From contig JAISJS010000176.1 in NCBI GenBank assembly GCA_031261385.1, positions 1 to 10,194 of the forward strand: DNA of 10,194 nucleotides. Reading direction: 5' to 3'. Made by a program: the position numbers and the translations under genes. This stretch comes from Treponema sp. (GTDB lineage Bacteria > Spirochaetota > Spirochaetia > Treponematales > Breznakiellaceae). A model generated the notes under the pieces. The model made no database searches. It had not been told where the DNA came from and saw only the letters and a list, made by a program, of their open reading frames with translations. Shown piece after piece: positions 6,462-10,194 of this stretch. The stretch's first letter is position 1; each line of letters begins with the position of its first letter.

Positions 6462-7235
6462 TTATATTAACGTATCAATTTTATCTTTAATGCGTTTAAC
6501 CGCTTCACGAGTTTCAACACTGGTATCATAAGGCGAAAGCCCCGACCGGTCAGCCTCTATCACTTCATTGTTATACGGAATGAAGCCTAACAGATCTTCC
6601 TGCGGCACAAGGCCTGAAAGAAATTCCTCATCCTCAATGCTGCGAATCTTGTTTGCAGCAACCTGCACTTTTTTTACGCCAAGATCTGCGGCAAGGGATT
6701 TAACTTTGTGATACGTTTGTATGCTCCGCGCGCCCGGCTCAACCACCACGATAAACCGGTCCACCATTGAGGCAGTTCCCCGCCCCAAATGTTCAAGCCC
6801 CGCTTCCATATCCATGATCACCACTTCGTCACGACTGATCACCAGATGTGAAATAACCTGCTTGACCATGACATGTTCAGGGCACACACAGCCCGCGCCG
6901 CCTGTCTCAACCGTCCCCATGATCAAAAGTTTGACGCCGTTTTTTTCTTTTGCAAAACGATCCGGTATATCATCAACCCGCGGATTAATTTTGAAAAATT
7001 TTCCAAGCCCGTCGGCAGAAGCGCCGGTGCGCTCGGCAATAAGATCCTTCATCTTTGCGATTGGCGTAATCCCTTCAATTTCAACTTCGCTAAAGCCGAG
7101 GGCCAGACCGAGGTTCGCATCGGGATCAACATCCACGGCGAGGACCCGCTTTTTTTCTTCGGCATAAAGACGGGCAAGCACCGCCGCCAGGGTAGTCTTG
7201 CCAACGCCGCCCTTTCCGGTAATCGCAATCTTCAT
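6462..7235 (-). CDS. cooC: CooC/AcsF-type nickel-insertion ATPase
   Basis: This MinD/ParA-superfamily P-loop ATPase inserts or activates nickel in CODH and/or ACS. The deviant Walker A GKGGVGKTT spans residues 7-15, with the signature lysine at K8; DVDPDAN follows at 35-41. The CVC pair (C116, C118) matches the Cys-X-Cys that binds metal at the CooC dimer interface. VIMDMEAGLEHLGRGTA is the Walker B/switch region. At 257 aa it is of usual length. Its ATG lies 3 nt after the cooS stop with only a weak ribosome site, so translation is probably coupled to cooS. Placement between cooS and acsB means it could serve either enzyme; CooC and AcsF paralogues cannot be separated confidently from sequence alone. 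Confidence 0.93.
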   Translation of the reverse strand: MKIAITGKGGVGKTTLAAVLARLYAEEKKRVLAVDVDPDANLGLALGFSEVEIEGITPIAKMKDLIAERTGASADGLGKFFKINPRVDDIPDRFAKEKNGVKLLIMGTVETGGAGCVCPEHVMVKQVISHLVISRDEVVIMDMEAGLEHLGRGTASMVDRFIVVVEPGARSIQTYHKVKSLAADLGVKKVQVAANKIRSIEDEEFLSGLVPQEDLLGFIPYNNEVIEADRSGLSPYDTSVETREAVKRIKDKIDTLI

Positions 7236-7238
7236 CGC

Positions 7239-9155
7239 TTAAATACCCAGCGCCGTTCGTTTGGCTTCGATGCCGTTTATGATCGACTTCACGAGCTCAT
7301 GCGGATCTTTATTGATGATGTAGCCCGCCCCGGTGATCTTCCGCGTGCCTTCGGTGATAAGTTCCATCATCTGACTGCTGCCCTTAACCTGCGGTTCAAT
7401 GCCGAGATACACGTCCAATCCGGTGGATACCACATAGTTTGCAATCGCCACAGCTTTTTCGCTCATCCATTCAGGCGCGCAGCCGACGACAGGAATCTGC
7501 GTAATATCCACGCCCCAGTCTTTTGCGATCCCCGTTGCAAGAAGCATCATACGGCTGATATCAACGCAGGCGCCCATGTGAAGAATCGGCGGAATCCCCG
7601 CGAGCTCACACACCCGCTTGAGTCCCGATCCGCAAAGTTCTTTTGCTTCTTTGCTGAGCAGGCCTGATTTTGTTGCAACCTGCGCCGCGCATCCTGTGGC
7701 GACAATTAAAATATCGTTCTTGATAAGTTCCTTCATTATTTCAAGATGAGAATAGTCGGGCCGCACCTTGGGATTATTGCAGCCGACGATAGCCACCGCC
7801 CCGCGAAGCACCCCCGCCTTTATACAGTCGATGGCAGGCCGGTACGATCCAAGCGCATCGACATGGCTGTTGGTCACACCGTCAAGCTCTTTGATGATCT
7901 GTTCACACGGGTAGCCCACGTTTGCAACTTGCTTGTTATCGGGAATAAAAATCCTATCGGGATTGCGGTTTTGAAAATTGTCGATGGCCATTTTGATAAT
8001 ATCTTTGGCCTGATCGAGCGCAGTCTCGGTTTTAAACTCAATATAAATCGAACCGGGTATGCGGGCAATCGGGGAGGTGGTGACAAACTTTGTATGGAAG
8101 CAATCCGTCAAAGGACCCAGGGCTGGAAAGATACACTGTACATCGACGCACATCATTTCAACTGCGCCGGTCAGCACGGCATTTTCCTGCTGCAAAAAAT
8201 TCCCCGCCATGCGGACGCCGTGACGCATCGCAACTTCGTTTGCGGTACAGCAAAGCCCCGCGATATTGATACCCTTTGCCCCTTTGCTCTTTGCGTAATC
8301 GGTCATCTCTTTTAATTCGGCGGCCACGACAACCATTTCCGAAAAAGCAGGATCGTGTCCGTGAACGACGATGTTGACCATCTCCCGTTCCAGCACGCCA
8401 AGGTTTCCTTCGGTAGTCCGCGCCGTGGGCGTGCCAAAAAGGATATCGGAAAATTCCGTGCCCATCATCGACCCGCCCCAGCCGTCAGCCATACCGACCC
8501 GGAGGCTCTGTTTCACGAGGGCTTCCGCATCGGCAGTGTTTCCCATATTGGTCATGTGCATTGCCGTCGCAATTTCCCGGTCAATGGCGCGCGGCGCAAT
8601 CCCCGTCTCATCCCACACCTTCTGCCGCTCATCAGTAGCGCGCTTCAAAAAACGGAGACTCCCAAACGGCTTACCGTATTCGAGCAACCCTGTTTCGGCA
8701 ACCTCGTGGGCAATATCGTAAATATCCCTGCCCTCAGTCGGAATGGCCCACTCATGGGCAAGGGCGACAAGCTTTTGCTCATCGCGAATCTGAAAATTTC
8801 CGTCACGGCTTGACTTGTGGAGCACATGGGCGATCTCCCGCCCGTGGTCCGAGTGAGCCGCCGTCCCCGCCGCCGCCATACGCAAATAATTTCTGCCCGC
8901 AATAGCGTGAGCATCGGCCCCGCAAATTCCCCTGCTTGCCTTGGGGGTAATCCTGCATGGCCCCATCGAGCAAATCCTGCAGCAAATACCATTTTCCCCA
9001 AACTGGCACTGGGGGGTCTGATTTTTCTTCCGGTCTTCCCAGGTCTCCGCACAAGCGGCGCAGGCCTGTTCCTTGAGCCTTGCCGAATCGGCCTCCATCT
9101 GTTCTATTGTAGTGGTTAAATTTTCGCTTAATTTCATAAGATTCCAGTTTACCAT
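7239..9155 (-). CDS. cooS: Ni-dependent CO dehydrogenase catalytic subunit (CooS/AcsA)
   Basis: CooS interconverts CO2 and CO at the Ni-Fe-S C-cluster and passes CO to AcsB. Numbering from the chosen start (638 aa): D-cluster C50 and C58; B-cluster C59, C62, C67 and C78; C-cluster region H265-G-H267, C302/C303 (CCTANE), C341, C459 (VGCNN), C489 (TGCAA) and C530 (GACVD). These fit the Carboxydothermus CODH-II pattern. The proton-path helix reads HSDHGREIAH: H101, H104 and H110 are kept, but Glu107 stands where CODH-II and Moorella have a third His. I chose the ATG at 9155 because AAAAGG lies 7 nt upstream; the next in-frame ATG, at 9137 (632 aa), is a real alternative. An in-frame extension to 9326 would overlap the divergent gene and is not family-like. 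Confidence 0.95.
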   Translation of the reverse strand: MVNWNLMKLSENLTTTIEQMEADSARLKEQACAACAETWEDRKKNQTPQCQFGENGICCRICSMGPCRITPKASRGICGADAHAIAGRNYLRMAAAGTAAHSDHGREIAHVLHKSSRDGNFQIRDEQKLVALAHEWAIPTEGRDIYDIAHEVAETGLLEYGKPFGSLRFLKRATDERQKVWDETGIAPRAIDREIATAMHMTNMGNTADAEALVKQSLRVGMADGWGGSMMGTEFSDILFGTPTARTTEGNLGVLEREMVNIVVHGHDPAFSEMVVVAAELKEMTDYAKSKGAKGINIAGLCCTANEVAMRHGVRMAGNFLQQENAVLTGAVEMMCVDVQCIFPALGPLTDCFHTKFVTTSPIARIPGSIYIEFKTETALDQAKDIIKMAIDNFQNRNPDRIFIPDNKQVANVGYPCEQIIKELDGVTNSHVDALGSYRPAIDCIKAGVLRGAVAIVGCNNPKVRPDYSHLEIMKELIKNDILIVATGCAAQVATKSGLLSKEAKELCGSGLKRVCELAGIPPILHMGACVDISRMMLLATGIAKDWGVDITQIPVVGCAPEWMSEKAVAIANYVVSTGLDVYLGIEPQVKGSSQMMELITEGTRKITGAGYIINKDPHELVKSIINGIEAKRTALGI

Positions 9156-9181
9156 AAAACGGCCTTTTGGTATACTGGAAT
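9141..9181. promoter_or_regulatory. 41-bp imperfect palindrome in the cooS/PAS divergent intergenic region (putative operator or promoter)
   Basis: ATTCCAGTTTACC (9141-9153) faces GGTATACTGGAAT (9169-9181). Twelve of 13 outer positions pair, and 4 of 7 inner pairs also match around an axis at 9161. On the plus strand TTTACC (9148-9153) and TATACT (9171-9176) are 17 bp apart and could be -35 and -10 boxes, one in each arm. A mirror reading on the minus strand is weaker. The palindrome overlaps the cooS start region, so it could be a binding site for a dimeric regulator, or an RNA hairpin with the AAAAGG ribosome site in its loop. The inverted repeat is seen directly; its function is inferred. 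Confidence 0.5.
9163..9168 (-). promoter_or_regulatory. Ribosome binding site deciding the cooS start
   Basis: On the minus strand this reads AAAAGG, 7 nt before the ATG at 9155. The competing ATG at 9137 has only the weaker CTGGAAT ahead of it, within the palindrome arm. This favours the 638-aa form of CooS. Confidence 0.5.
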
Positions 9182-9182
9182 G

Positions 9183-9189
9183 AAAGGGG
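9183..9189 (+). promoter_or_regulatory. Ribosome binding site of the PAS-domain gene
   Basis: AAAGGGG lies 5 nt before the ATG at 9195 and supports that start. It immediately follows the palindrome's right arm. If TATACT at 9171-9176 is the -10 box, the leader would be only about 12 nt. Confidence 0.6.
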
Positions 9190-9194
9190 CAGTT

Positions 9195-10194
9195 ATGGAT
9201 CTCAACAAGCAAGGACAATATTTCAGACTGCTTTTGAAAAACAGTCCCGACAATATTTTGTTCATCGACAGCCATGGATACATCGATTATTGCAGTGATA
9301 CTTTTCTGAAACTGTCGGGGCTTCACGAGTTAAGCCGCATCCAGGGCATGCATTTCCGTGATCTGTATAAACTTTTTGAAGAAGAAGCGTTTGTCAGGCA
9401 GGCTGAGCAGCGTTTCGCCGGAATTATCGCAGCGAAAAGCGCCGTTCAGTCAAATGTAACTATCAACTTTCCCGGTACCGGGGAAGCCCGCATGTATACG
9501 ATTCAGACTACGCCGATGATTGACGAAAATGGTGAGTTTGAAGGCGCGCAGGTGCATTACCTCGATGTCACCGATCTGCTTAATGCGGAAATTGCCGCGC
9601 GAAGCCGTGCGCTGCTTGACGGGACGCCGCTTGCCTGTTCCCTCTGGGATGCCGATGGTACGCTTTTGGACTGCAATAACCAGGCGCTCAAGATGTTCGG
9701 GCTTTCCAATAAACAGGAGTATGTGGATTACCTCTATGACCTTAGTCCTGAATTTCAGCCTGATGGAAGTCCCAGCCGCAAGGGAATGGATGAAAGGGAC
9801 CAGGCGGCGCTCGAAGCCGGGTTCCTGCAGTTTGAGTGGATGCACCAAACGCTGTCCGGTGAACCGCTCCCGGTGGAAACCACTCTGGTGCGCATACCCT
9901 GGATGGACAGTTATGTTTTGGCGACCTATTCCCGTGATCTGCGCGAAATCAAAGAGACCCGGGACGAGCTGCATCATATATCATCCCTGGTGGAAGCGAC
10001 GCCGAATTTTGAGCTGTATACGGATGGCGAAGGCAATATAAAATATGCGAACCCCGCCGTCTATGAAATTTCCGGATTTTCAAAAGAAGAGCTGCTGAAA
10101 GGCGGCCTTGCCCTTTTTACGGATAAGACGGTTCTCAAGGATATCCGGGAGAAATATTTGCCCCAGATTAAGGAGGAACACGCTCATATTGCTT
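9195..10194 (+). CDS. PAS-domain sensor protein, probable signalling kinase N-terminus (partial at window end)
   Basis: The reading frame from 9195 stays open to the window end, giving 333 residues with no stop. It shows three PAS-like domains: residues ~8-130 (SPDNILFIDSHGYIDYCSDTFLKLSGL), ~140-250 (CSLWDADGTLLDCNNQALKMFGLSNKQEY ending LATYSRDLREIKETR) and from ~258 (FELYTDGEGNIKYANPAVYEISGFSKEELL). Short linkers at about 130 and 250 look helical. There is no signal peptide or membrane segment, so a cytoplasmic sensor is likely. The output domain is beyond the edge: histidine kinase, hybrid kinase and diguanylate cyclase are all possible. It is transcribed divergently from cooS with 39 nt between starts and a palindrome there, so it may regulate the acs operon or share its signal, but that is inference. 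Confidence 0.85.
   Translation, partial: MDLNKQGQYFRLLLKNSPDNILFIDSHGYIDYCSDTFLKLSGLHELSRIQGMHFRDLYKLFEEEAFVRQAEQRFAGIIAAKSAVQSNVTINFPGTGEARMYTIQTTPMIDENGEFEGAQVHYLDVTDLLNAEIAARSRALLDGTPLACSLWDADGTLLDCNNQALKMFGLSNKQEYVDYLYDLSPEFQPDGSPSRKGMDERDQAALEAGFLQFEWMHQTLSGEPLPVETTLVRIPWMDSYVLATYSRDLREIKETRDELHHISSLVEATPNFELYTDGEGNIKYANPAVYEISGFSKEELLKGGLALFTDKTVLKDIREKYLPQIKEEHAHIA

Noticed and set aside
6873..7667. A 264-codon plus-strand open frame across cooC and cooS
   Set aside because: It spans two strongly supported minus-strand genes, has no convincing family features, and its composition fits a shadow frame.
9156..9326. N-terminal extension of CooS by 57 residues
   Set aside because: The frame is open upstream, but the extra residues lack CODH similarity and would overlap the first 132 bases of the divergent PAS gene; a ribosome site supports the ATG at 9155.
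9450..9977. A 175-codon minus-strand open frame at the right end
   Set aside because: It is antisense to the PAS gene, whose frame is open for 333 codons, has a good ribosome site and clear domain sequence. A plus-strand 173-codon frame at 9520-10041 is rejected for the same reason.

Overview
The window holds most of the carbonyl branch of the Wood-Ljungdahl (reductive acetyl-CoA) pathway, encoded as one tight nine-gene minus-strand operon. In transcription order from the right it reads cooS/acsA (CO dehydrogenase), cooC (nickel-insertion ATPase), acsB (acetyl-CoA synthase), acsD and acsC (corrinoid iron-sulfur protein), acsE (methyl-H4folate:corrinoid methyltransferase), a His-rich small protein, cooT (nickel-binding accessory protein) and an unrecognised 79-aa protein. 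This points to a strictly anaerobic acetogen using the bacterial rather than archaeal form of the complex. The proteins and the intergenic 9-nt repeat hairpins remind me of termite-gut acetogenic treponemes (Treponema primitia-like), but no marker gene here proves the host.

Layout. Bases 1-351 form a long imperfect inverted repeat (140 aligned bases, 9 mismatches). Its left arm carries the last 16 codons and stop of a plus-strand second copy of the 79-aa gene, whose body lies outside the window. From 299 to 9155 the operon is nearly continuous: genes overlap by 1-4 nt or sit 3-19 nt apart. The one exception is a 137-nt gap between acsB and acsD, filled by a second hairpin built of the same 9-nt motif. 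At 9195 a divergent plus-strand gene begins and runs off the right edge. It encodes a protein with at least three PAS-like domains, probably a sensor kinase. The 39-nt divergent intergenic region is nearly filled by a 41-bp imperfect palindrome (9141-9181) that looks like an operator or shared promoter.

How the genes work together. CooS reduces CO2 to CO at a Ni-Fe-S cluster. AcsE moves the methyl group from methyl-tetrahydrofolate to the cobalamin of AcsC/AcsD. AcsB condenses CO, the methyl group and CoA at the Ni-Ni-[4Fe-4S] A-cluster. CooC, CooT and the His-rich protein form a nickel supply and insertion set resembling the cooCTJ genes of Rhodospirillum rubrum, but split between the two ends of the operon. 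The 79-aa protein travels with them and has no assigned role. The methyl-branch enzymes and the corrinoid activator AcsV are not in this window.
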